NCBI GenBank assembly: GCA_003550325.1 | Contig: QKWP01000768.1 | Location: 12,726-76,725, forward strand | Origin: Gigaspora rosea | Lineage: Eukaryota; Glomeromycota; Glomeromycetes; Diversisporales; Gigasporaceae | DNA length: 64,000 nt | Direction of reading: 5' to 3' | Shown: piece by piece, positions 32,686-43,247 of the stretch | How positions within the stretch are numbered: position 1 is the first letter of the stretch | Layout of the letters: each line of letters starts with the position of its first letter | Notes under the pieces: model-generated | What the model saw: only the letters and a program-made list of their open reading frames with translations | Told to the model about the DNA's origin: nothing | Database searches by the model: none | Program-made: the position numbers and the translations under genes

Positions 32686-35403
32686 GGGGAGCACCAGAAA
32701 TCACCTGATTAGGGTTTCACTAAGTAGCTGACCCCTACCCCCACCTGATAATTTTTCTAAGCATTTCATTGGTTAAAATTTAATAATATATATATATTAA
32801 AAATTGGATAACTTTTGATCTACTGGTCTGCTTTGGATGATTCAACTACCAAAATGTTTGTCTCAGTGAGAACAAGCCCAAAATCAGCAAAATTCAATCA
32901 CAGAATCCCAAGATCGTTCAACTTTTGTGTAATTTTAATAGTAATTTTTAAAATAACTAAGTAAATTTATTTTTTATATTCAGACTATTTAGTCAAGTCA
33001 GAGTCAGGTCTGGGTCTGGTCCAAAGTCTGCAGACTGGTCTGAGTCAAAATATATTTTATATGTATTTTTTGGTGCTGAACAAGTTTACTTAGTGCATTT
33101 TGTTAGAATAAATTAGTAAAATTTTATGAATCATAAGTTTTTATAGAATTTTATTAATAAAATTCAATTAATTCTAACAAAATGCACTAAGTAAACTTGT
33201 TCAGCTCCTAAAAATGTATTAAAACGGCTGGTTTGTTTTTATTTTACTTGAAATTTAGAGATTTGATGTACAATTTTGGATTTTTGATCAAAAAAGACAA
33301 ATTTTAACATCTTTTCTCCAAATTTCAAGTAAAACAAAAACAACACTACTGATTTAATATATTTTTAGGTGTTGAACAAGTTTACTTAGTGCATTAATTT
33401 AGAAATAATTAGTAAAATTTTGTGAATCATAAGATTTTATAGATTTTTATTAGTAAAATTCTATAAAATCTTAAAATTCACAAATATTTATTAATTAATT
33501 CTAACAAAAAGCACTCAGTAAACCTGTTCAGCACCTAAAAATACATTAAATAAGTAGGGTTGTTTTTATTTACTTGAAATTTGGAGAAAAATGCATAATT
33601 TTGAATTTTTAATTAAAATATTCAAATTTAAGCATCTTCTCTCCAAATTTTAAGTAAAATAAAAACAATTCTGCTGATTTAATGTATTTTTAGGTGTTGA
33701 ACAAGTTTACTTATTGCATTAATTTAGAAATAATTAGTAAAATTTTGTAATCATAAGATTTTATAGAATTTTATTAGTAAAATTCTATAAAACCTTAAAA
33801 TTCACAAATATTTATTATTTAATTCTATAAAACGCACTAAGTAAACTTGTTCAGCACCTAAAAATACATTAAATAAGTAGGGTTGTTTTTATTTTACTTG
33901 AAATTTGGAGAAAAAATGCATAATTTTGAATTTTTAATTAAAAAAGTCAAATTTAAGCATCTTTTCTCCAAATTTCAAGTAATATAAAAACAAACCAGCT
34001 GTTTTAGTATATTTTTAGGTGCTGAACAAGTTTACTTAGTTCATTTTGTTAGAATTAATTAATAAAATTTGTGAATCATAAGATTTTATAGTATTTTATT
34101 AATAAAATTCTATAAAATCTTATGATTCATAAAATTGTACTAAATAATTCTAACATAATGCCTAAGTAAACTCATTTAGCACCTAAAAATACATTAAATC
34201 AGCAGGGTTGTTTTTAATTTTACTTGGAATTTGAAGAAAAGATGCTTAAATTTAATTTTTTGATAAAAAATCTAAAATTATGTATCTTTTTTCCAATTTT
34301 AAGTAAAATAAAAACAATCCTGCTAATTTAATGTATTTTTAGATACTAAACAAGTTTACTTAGTGCATATTGTTAGAATTAATTAGTAAAATTTTATGAA
34401 TTATAAGATTTTATAGAATTTTATTAATAAAATTCTATAAAATCTTATGATTCACAAATTTTTCTTAATCAATTCCAACAAAACGCACTAAGTAAACTTG
34501 TTTAGCACCTAAAACACATTAAATTAGCAGTGTCATTTTTAGTTTACTTGAAATTTGGAGAAAATATGCTTAAATTTGATTTTTTTAATCAAAAATCCAA
34601 AATTATGCATCTTTTCTCCAATTTCAAGTAAAATAAAAACAAACCGGCCGTTTTAATACATTTTTAGGTGCTAAACAAGTTTACTTAGTGCATTTTGTTA
34701 GAATTAATTAATAAAAATTTGCAAATTATAAGATTTTATAGAATTTTATTAATAAAATTCTATAAAATCTTATGATTCATAAAATTTTACTAATTTGTTC
34801 TAACAAAATGCACTAAGTAAACTTGTTCAGTGCCAAAAAATATATATAATTATATTTGGACCAGACAAGTCTGCAGATTTCAGACCAGACCCAGAACGGA
34901 CTCATTGTTGAGTATAGTCTGAAGTCTGAAATTAGTAAAATTTAGAGTCTGAGTCTGGTCTGATCCCAGACTGGACCCAGACCAGACCTAGGAGCACTAG
35001 TCTCAATAAGACGAATCAAATGGTACCAAAATAATCTGATTCTAATCGATATGGCACGTGGTATTTATCATAGAACTTAGGTGCACCAAATTAAACATAT
35101 CCAATTATTAATTGTTTATAGAATAAAAATCTTTGTTGATCTTAGGATTCTGTAATTAGAATTTAGTGATTTTAGGCTTGTTAGAATCGTCTCACTGAGG
35201 TGAACATTTTTGTAGTTAAAATCATCAAAAATGGACAGTAGATCAAAAGTTATTCAATATTCAAAATTATATATATATAATAATATATATAATAATATAT
35301 ATAAATATATATTTATATATATTATATATTATATTATATATAGGACCTGATAATTGCTCTACCCCCACCTACCTAAAAAATTAGGCGATAAATGGCACTC
35401 CCC
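32686..35403. mobile_element. Large TTA-flanked element with nested fold-back array
   Basis: The ends GGGGAGCACCAGAAATCACC and, inverted, GGGGAGTGCCATTTATCGCC are bordered by TTA on both sides (32683-32685, 35404-35406), a PIF/Harbinger-like duplication (inferred). Inside follow arms related to 415-737, then a pair of inverted blocks rich in AGTCTGG/CCAGACC (32985-33050 and 34858-35000), then the array at 33050-34850. No coding sequence was found. Confidence 0.7.
33050..34850. repeat. Alternating inverted-unit array (about 163-base half period)
   Basis: A unit running from a TTTTATTAATAAAA-type centre to an AATTTTGAATTTTT-type centre is repeated in strictly alternating orientation. Type 1 centres lie near 33164, 33440, 33770, 34100, 34425 and 34751. 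Type 2 centres lie near 33280, 33612, 33936, 34262 and 34587. Words such as GTTTACTTAGTGCATTTTGT mark each unit. The design matches 1883-3358 and 36351-38135, but the sequence is unrelated. Confidence 0.8.
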
Positions 35404-36120
35404 TTAGTGTTAGAGTCAGTTTTTATTATGCAGAGTTTGGGAGGGTTTTAATATATATAACTTTAAACTAACAATCATGAAGCTAATAATAATCATGAGT
35501 ATAGATGCTGGTGAAATTAAATCAGAGTGGTGAAATGATTTCACCATTTCACCAATCACCAATTGGTAATAGTAAAACTGGTGTAACTGGTGAATTGGTG
35601 TAATTGGTTTAATTGGTGAATTGGTGAATTGGTGAAATGGTGAATTAGTGAATTGGTGGAATGGTGAAACAGCAGAATGGTGAAATGGTGAATTTCCAGA
35701 GTCTGGAATTATTTCAGCCTGGAATTCGGTTAGGTTTTTGTTCAAGTTTTTACATTTTATGTTTTTACAGGCACACTTTGTGGTCAGAACTATTAACCGT
35801 TTATAGGACTGAGCAAATTCCAATTCACCATTTCACCAATTCACCGTTTCATAATTCAATTCACCATTTCACCAATTCAACAATTCACCAATTCACCAAT
35901 TTCACCAATTTCACCAATTCACCAATTCACCAATTTCACCAATTTCACCAATTTCACCAATTCACCAAAATAAAATTTTGGTGTAATTCTGGTGAAACTA
36001 TTTCACCATTTCACCTAGTGAAATGGTTTAATTTCACCAGCATCTATAATCATGAGATCTAAAGGTTAGGTTAGGGTCAACTTTCATTATGTTGGGCTTT
36101 GGGAGGGTTTTATATATTTA
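35404..36120. repeat. TTCACCAAT minisatellite fold-back
   Basis: From about 35495 to 36055 two arms of the 9-10-base word TTCACCAAT(T) face each other: GGTGAATTGG on the left, TTCACCAATTT on the right. The outer ends TATAGATGCTGGTGAAAT and its complement close the element. A 50-base direct repeat with TTTGGGAGGGTTTTA flanks it at 35413-35462 and 36078-36130. Open frames here on both strands are products of the repeat. Confidence 0.75.
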
Positions 36121-36350
36121 TAACTTTTTTCTAATTACTTTAGAAACTAAAATTGTATAAAATATAAAATATATGAATTAAAAAACTATTAAAATTCTAT
36201 ATACTAAAAAACTATTAAAATTCTAATATAAAAAACAATTAAAAACTAAGATAAAGAACAATTAAAATCTCTAGCCCATGGCAACACCTGGGCTTCTAAC
36301 ACTAGCCAATACATTAAAGCTAAATTGTCTGTCACTATTTAAAAATTCTG

Positions 36351-38135
36351 TACAGTCAAATCTTCATATAGTCACCCTCTATATAGTCACAAAACCAATA
36401 TAGTCACTTTTGTAAGTTTACCAACCTTTTTACTATAATTTTCACCTCTATATAAGCACATTTGTATTATAATCACTATCACAATTTTTTATTTACCATC
36501 TTTATAAAACTACCCCTACATAATATTTTGAATTAATTATTTTATTATTATAAATATTTTTGTAAGTTATTAATTATTATTTTTTAACAAGTAAAAATTT
36601 TTAAATTTGTTTTTTTTTAATAATCAATTATCTTTCTACATATAAAAGTTAAAATTATACTAAGTAAATCAATAAAAATGATCTAAGTAAAGTTGTTTAG
36701 TATACAAAATTACATATATTCTGAAATTTTGAGATAATTTAGTTAAAATCGTATTAATACACTTTTACAATTTACGTTTAGGCGAAAAAAATTAAAAAAT
36801 TTAAAAATTTTTTAACTTAATCGTAAATTATAAAAGTGTATTAATAAGATTTTAACCAAATTATCTCAAAATTTCAGAGTATATGTAATTTTGTATCCCG
36901 AATAAGTTTACTTTGTCATTTTTATCAATTTACTTTAGATAATTGTAACTTTTATATGTAGCTACAATATACGATTATTTTAAAAAATTTTTTTTTAAAT
37001 TTTTTTTAAAATAATCGTATATCGTAGCTACATATAAAAGTTAAAATTATCTAAAGTAAATCGATAAAAATGATCTAATTAAAGTTGTTTAGTATACAAA
37101 ATTACATATACTCTGAAATTTTAAGATAATTTGGTTAATTCGATTAATACACTTTTACAATTTACGTTTAGGCGAAAAAAATTAAAAAATTTAAAAAATT
37201 TTTAACTTAATAGTAAATTATAAAAGGTATTAATAAAATTTTAACCAAATTATCTCAAAATTTCAGAGTATATGTAATTTTGTATCCCGAACAACTTTAC
37301 TTAGATCATTTTATTGATTTACTTTAGATAATTTTAACTTTATATGTAGCTACGATATACGATTATTTTAAAAAAAAATTAAAAAAAAATTTTTTAAAAT
37401 AATCGTATATTGTAGCTACATATAAAAGTTACAATTATCTAAAGTAAATTGATAAAAATGACAAAGTAAACTTATTCGGGATACAAAATTACATATACTC
37501 TGAAATTTTGAGATAATTTGGTTAAAATCTTATTAATAACTTTTATAATTTACTATTAAGTTAAAAATTTTTTAAATTTTTTAATTTTTTTCGCCTAAAC
37601 GTAAATTGTAAAAGTGTATTAATCGAATTAACCAAATTATCTTAAAATTTCAGAGTATATGTAATTTTGTATACTAAACAACTTTAATTAGATCATTTTT
37701 ATCGATTTACTTTAGATAATTTTAACTTTTATATGTAGCTGCGATATATGATTATTTTAAAAAAAATTAAAAAATTTTTTTTAAAATAATTGTATATCGT
37801 AGCTACATATAAAAGTTAAAATTATCTAAAGTAAATTGATAAAAATGATCTAAATACAGTTGTTCGGTATACAAAATTACATATACTCTTAAATTTTAAG
37901 ATAATTTTGTTAAAATCTTGTTAATACACTTTTATAATTTACAGATTAAGTTAAAAAATTTTTAATTTTTAAATAAAAATTTTTATTTATTAAAACTTCT
38001 ATATAATCACAATTTTTTTTCTATGCAATTTTATTATAATTGTAATTATATAGAATCCCTCTATATTAGTCACATCTCTATATAATCACCACTTTTCATA
38101 TCCTGAGGGTGTGATTATATGGAGGTTTGACTGTA
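36351..38135. mobile_element. TA-flanked element (TACAGTCAAA ends) with alternating array
   Basis: The ends TACAGTCAAATCTTCATATA and, inverted, TACAGTCAAACCTCCATATA are bounded by TA, as in pogo/Tc1-like transposons (inferred). The interior is a unit of about 193 bases in alternating orientation, with centres near 36805, 36990, 37185, 37378, 37572, 37765 and 37960. Centres alternate between GCGAAAAAAATTAAAAAATT-type and TTTTAAAAAATTTTTTT-type. No transposase frame. Confidence 0.8.
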
Positions 38136-38359
38136 CTTGAGTTTAATAGTGAGGTTCCTTGAATTTTTAGAGGCCCTATACTTAACTCACACTTATATAA
38201 AAAATTCTTCAAAATTCTTCCCTCCATCTTTACCACCTACCTATTCTTGAAAAAATTTATTCGGGTGACTACTTCTTGAAATTTTTCATACTCTGACCAA
38301 AAATAGTAAAAAATAGTAGTCTAATTTTTGTTTCCAGAGAAATGGTTAGATTATACAAA

Positions 38360-38590
38360 AATTCAATCTCTAATGGACTGGGTTCAGGTTGGGTTCATTT
38401 GAACGAGGATTTGGTTCAAAATGAACCAAGTTTGGGTTCAATAACCAAGATCGGGTTCAATTGAACCAAGTCGGGTTCATTTAAACCAAGATCGGGTCAT
38501 TTGAACCAAGATTGGGTTCAAATGAACTAAGATTGGGTTCAAAATGAACCAAGATCGGGTTTATTTGAACCAAAACCAGGTTTATTAATA
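38360..38590. repeat. Minisatellite of GGGTTCATTTGAACCAAGAT
   Basis: About nine variants of this 20-base word occur in tandem. Each repeat is itself a short palindrome (GGTTCAnnTGAACC), so both strands read nearly alike. Confidence 0.75.
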
Positions 38591-38840
38591 TTAAAATAAA
38601 AAAATTAAAAATCTTGCCTGGAGCAATACCTGGGACCTAATACTAGCTTTATTATGAAAATAGAGTTCTATAGCTCTAATAACTTTTCTGCATAATGTTA
38701 CTTATTTATTACCTTTTAGCTGCGAATAATGCACAGGGTCGTTATTTTCCTAATTAAGCTTAATTCAGGCTAAAAATTGCAATTTTACCTCTGCATGTTA
38801 TTTTGCGGTTATATGGTATGTGCTATTTTTTGAAAAAGTA
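38591..38840. other. Unannotated DNA left of block C
   Basis: Contains a GCATGTTATTTTGCGGTTAT word similar to the arms of 27401-27770. The match with block B begins near 38829 (TTTGAAAAAGTACTTTAAAG). Confidence 0.4.
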
Positions 38841-38848
38841 CTTTAAAG

Positions 38849-39463
38849 TAATGAATTGACCTGTCTAAAAAATCCTCACCCAGGTTACCTGATAGGTGAA
38901 CAATGTCCACTGGGTGGAAACGGGTCAGTTCAAAAAAAAGCACCATCCAGGTCACCTGGGTCAATTAAAAAAAAAACTTTCAGGTGGTTAATATGACTAG
39001 CGATTTGACCCAGGTGGGCTAACCTATAGTTGGTGGTAGAATAATTTTACAAATTAATATAGTTATAGCATTGTTGTATTTTTTGCCATAATTGCTATGA
39101 GCCATAATGCAATAATGCTATAAAGTCGTAATGCTATAAAGCCGTAATGCTGTAATGCTATAATGTTGTAATGCAGAAATACTACTATCAGCTATAATAC
39201 TGTTTATTAAAATTCTGTACTATATTATGGTTTCCTTTAAATAATTTACTATTAAATATTTTCAAATTTGATTTTGTTGACTTCACAAATTTGCATTAAT
39301 TTGTGTCGGGTCTCTGCCTGTGGGTGACCCATGGGTTGACCCACCCGTTATCTCCCAGGCTGTTACAACTTGGCCTGGGTCACCCACCCACCCGTGGGTA
39401 ACCTGGGTGACACCCAACCACCCGCGGGTGACCAGGGTGACACCCACCCAGGTTAAAACACCA
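38849..39463. mobile_element. hAT-like element (615 bp) with GGGTGACCC repeats, block C only
   Basis: The 8-base duplication CTTTAAAG (38841-38848, 39464-39471) flanks ends TAATGAATTGACCTG and, inverted, TGGTGTTTTAACCTG. Subterminal GGGTGACCC-type words resemble those of 14956-16307. Block B has the empty site (AAGTACTTTAAAGCTG near 19446). Confidence 0.8.
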
Positions 39464-39508
39464 CTTTAAAGCTGTATAAATAATGAAAAATTAAATTAAA
39501 ATAATGAC

Positions 39509-42231
39509 TAGTGCTCATAATTGGGTCAGGTCAACCTGAAACCCAACCTGACCCAAAACTTCAGGTTGGGTTCGGGTTAGAAAAAATTGAACTAAAAAGT
39601 TCGGGTTGGGTTTGGGTTGACAATGAACCCAACCCAAACCTGACCCAACCTGACTCGAAATATTATAAATAATCCAAAGTAGAAATAGTATTTTTTATTC
39701 TAGAAAATCATAAATAAATATATACTTTATTTAAATCTTTAAAAAACATATTTGCATTCATGATAGTAGATATAAAGATCAGTATTATATAAAATGAAAA
39801 ATTTTTAATTCTAATAATAGCTTAGGCTCTTACTTTAAACTAAAAGAAATTAATTATTTTTTATTAATTTTTTTGTTTATTGTTTTAATAATAATATATA
39901 GATATTAATTTTATATATAACTGTAATATTAGTATTACAAGTATTATTTAATATAACTATTTTATAAAAAATTTAAATAAAAATAAATTAACATTCTAAA
40001 TTAATAAAAAAACATTATTAAAAAAACATTATTATATTATATTATATTTATAGGATTTTATTTTTTGGTGCACCTGCACCGTGGTGCACCCTCATCACGT
40101 GATAATCGTGATTGACAAACTACCCCAAGAACACCTCCAAAAATTCTGCGCAACAAATCAGATTTCAAGATCAGGTGTAATGTTACACGATCAGGAAAAT
40201 TCAAAACAAATGTTTGCTTTGTCAAAAATCGCATGTTTCTTGAAAAGCCGCATAAGAAACCACCTTTCATATTCTAACAAAAAAAATTCCTCATCAAACT
40301 TTAGCATATATTCTACCTTCTAACCTTGCCCTAACCTTACCCTAACCTTACCCTAACCCTAACTTAATGTTAAAGCTTATTACTCTTAAATTCAATTGTT
40401 TTGATTTCACGTTACACCTGATCTCCAATTCTGATTGGTTAATTTTTGGAGGTGTTCTTTGGGTAGTTTGATTGACATACAGTTACGTATTATTGGTAAT
40501 ATCTGATATTACATTTTAATTTATTAAAAATATAACAAATACGTACTAATGTAGTTATCGTATTATTGGTAATATCTGATATTACATTTTAATTTATTAA
40601 AAATATAACAAATACGTACTAATGTAGTCATTTAAATTTTTTTTATTTATAGATTATTGCGCGTAATGACCGTTTTGAGCAAAACAGTTAACAAAAAACC
40701 TAAACATAGCTATTATACCCAAACCTAACCCTAAACCGAGCCTAACCATAACCCGAACCCTAACCCTAACTAACCGCTGCATAGCTACATCAATGAATTC
40801 ACCCTAACCCTAACTAACAGCAAAAGCGCCGAAATCCAAAACACCCTAACCCTAACTAACTACAAAAACGATGTAATCTAACTAACCACGATTACTATGA
40901 TCACAAAAACACCACGAAGTAAGTATTTTCATCACTTTAATAACGACGTCAAAGGTGTGATTCAATAACGACATCACCAATGATGAAAGACTCCAATAAT
41001 GACTTCAACGGCGATAATGTTTTCACTATTCCTATAATAAAACAACAACAGCGTCCCTTACAATTTAAAAATAAGCGTTAGCAATGCGTTTGTATACCCA
41101 ATAACAAGAGCAATGAAAAAATGAAACTATACTTCCCTTAAATTCTGAGAGAACCCAAAAACATCCTAGAAAAAATAAGAAACGCGTAACACGTTCACAA
41201 GAAAACCTAACTAATGCTTCCCAGAATTCCACGAAAGCCCAAAGATGCCTTTAAAACCTGGAACAAAAGGAGAAAGCGTTAGTGACGCGTCTGTAAAACA
41301 GTAGAAAAAAGGAAGCATCAAATAACATATCCACAAGACAGAAAAACAAAAACAAAAAAGAAATATAACCATACGTCCGAATTTCCAAGAACATCCAAGA
41401 ACTCCTTTAACCTAGAAAAAAAAAGGAAGCATTAGTAACATACCCAGACAAAAAACAAGAACAAACAAATAGAACCATACTTCTCGACAATACTAACAAA
41501 ACTAACAAATACCCGGAGGCAGCTACAAACAAGGGACGAAGCTTAAAATGATATTTCTGGTAACGAAATACTAGAAGGATGGCATGGCAACGCCTAATTC
41601 ACCAAAGCATCAACGACGAAATAACGACACCCAATTCTCAAGGCATTAACGACGAGCAACCAAGACGAAATAACGACACCCAATTTCTCAAGGCATTAAC
41701 GACGAGCAACCAAGATGCCAACGACGATACAAATAAAGCAAAGTAACCTACAATAAAAAAAAAAAATTAATAAATTGTTATAAGTTACGTAGCAAAAAAA
41801 AAAAAAATAAAAAAAAATAAAACTGATCTGATGACATTGATGATCACTATTTATACCCCGTGATCAGGGCGCACCATGGTGCACGGCGCACCATGGTGCA
41901 CGGCGCACCAAAATATAATTCCATATTTATATAAATAAATTAATAATTTAAAATAAAATAATAAAAAACATATTAATAAACTACTACTGTATATTATATA
42001 TTAATATTAAATTTATTTAATATGCTATAATAATAAATTAAATAATTCAACTTAAAATAAAATTAAAATTTTAATATATAAAATATAAAATAAATTAGTA
42101 GAGAGAAAGATCAAAATTTGATATCACCTTTGACAAAGTTTCAGGTCGGGTTCGGGTCGGGTTCAGGTTGGGTTGAATCACTAACCCGAAAGTGATTCAA
42201 CCCGACCCGACCCGACCCGTTCGGAGCACTA
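39509..42231. mobile_element. hAT-like element (2723 bp), block C only, with a nested element
   Basis: TAGTGCTC ends with ATAATGAC (39501-39508) and ATAATAAC (42232-42239) form an 8-base duplication with one change. Subterminal GGGTCGGGTT / AACCCAACCTGACC words cluster at 39525-39660 and 42140-42225. Block B lacks it. It contains the inserted element at 40063-41913. No transposase frame was found. Confidence 0.8.
40063..41913. mobile_element. Nested element with TTTTGGTGCAC ends
   Basis: The left end, TTTTGGTGCACCTGCACCGT, pairs with the inverted right end, TTTTGGTGCGCCGTGCACCA. CCTGATCACG/CCTCATCACG words lie just inside. It carries a smaller AGATCAGGT-ended MITE (about 40161-40425), telomere-like CCCTAA repeats (40321-40363, 40730-40860) and a 74-base tandem duplication (about 40482-40629). 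The target duplication is unclear. It has no intact protein gene; its right part is A-rich and low in complexity. Confidence 0.6.
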
Positions 42232-42239
42232 ATAATAAC

Positions 42240-43170
42240 TAATCATATGAAAGTCGTCTTATAATATTATTGTAGCTTATTTAGGTATGATTTCGCTATG
42301 GGAACTATTTTATGGTAATGTTTAGAATGGGCCATTTTGCAAGTTTGAGAGACTACGCAGTATAAATTTCATAATTCGGGTCATCTATTGTAATTCTGGT
42401 AAGCCTGACCTGATTTATGCATTAATAAAATGTTGTGCAACAGGTACCCAAATTAAATGTCAATCATTAATGATCGCGCATTTTAGTACTACTAATATAT
42501 AGTGCTTGTATGCTGCGCAGTTGATTCAAAAATCCTGCATTTGCCCATTTCTAGCAATGCCAAGTAAAATTTGTAAGAAATGTTTTATGTGTTTATTAAA
42601 TAACATAATTTGAAAATTTATTCCTGTAAGGTTAAAATTATTTAAATTACTAAACCTTGCAGAATTACATTTGGTGCTATTTAAAACTACATTTTTAGCT
42701 GGCCTCTTAATTTATCCAATATATCATTAATAAAAAAAATATTCCATCGTAATTTTTTTTTAAAAAAATGAATTTTTAGATTATTTATTTAGTGGATGAA
42801 TAAATGCCCTATATTAATCAAAGTAGCCAATATAAACTATTTAAATTTAATGAACATCTATCATTTTAAAAAATATTTTGCTTTTTTGTTCCATTAGTGC
42901 TGATTTAAGTTATTAATCAATACATTTATAATTTACTATTCATGTTTGCAGCATTTATATTTTATAATATCTCTTATCAGTTTATTTTATTTGTATGAGT
43001 AAATTTATTAATATATCTATTCTTCGAAAAGCTATAAATAAAAGATCTCAATTTTTTAATTAAAATCATTGTTGAAATCAAATTGTGAATGCGTAGAATT
43101 AATTTGTATCACTAACGTAAAGTAAAACAGTACCAATCATAGTAATTTTTTCTGAATTTAGATTTTTGGC
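42240..43170. repeat. LRR upstream region, block C
   Basis: Close copy of 19470-20738. It has no open reading frame of interest and differs from B by small indels. Confidence 0.75.
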
Positions 43171-43247
43171 AACGTATCACACTTTTTTAGATATAAATCC
43201 AACGTACGTACGTACGTACATACTAAAATTATTATTACTTTTTCAAT
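43171..43247 (+). promoter_or_regulatory. Conserved proximal promoter of LRR copy C
   Basis: The shared AACGTATCAC...GATATAAATCC block is here, with the TATA-like word 58 bases before the ATG, followed by a short ACGT microsatellite (43201-43219). Confidence 0.55.

Noticed and set aside
35416..36062. Open frames of about 135 codons on both strands with HQFTNSPFH-type repeats
   Set aside because: They arise from the TTCACCAAT minisatellite arms, whose word lacks stops in several frames.
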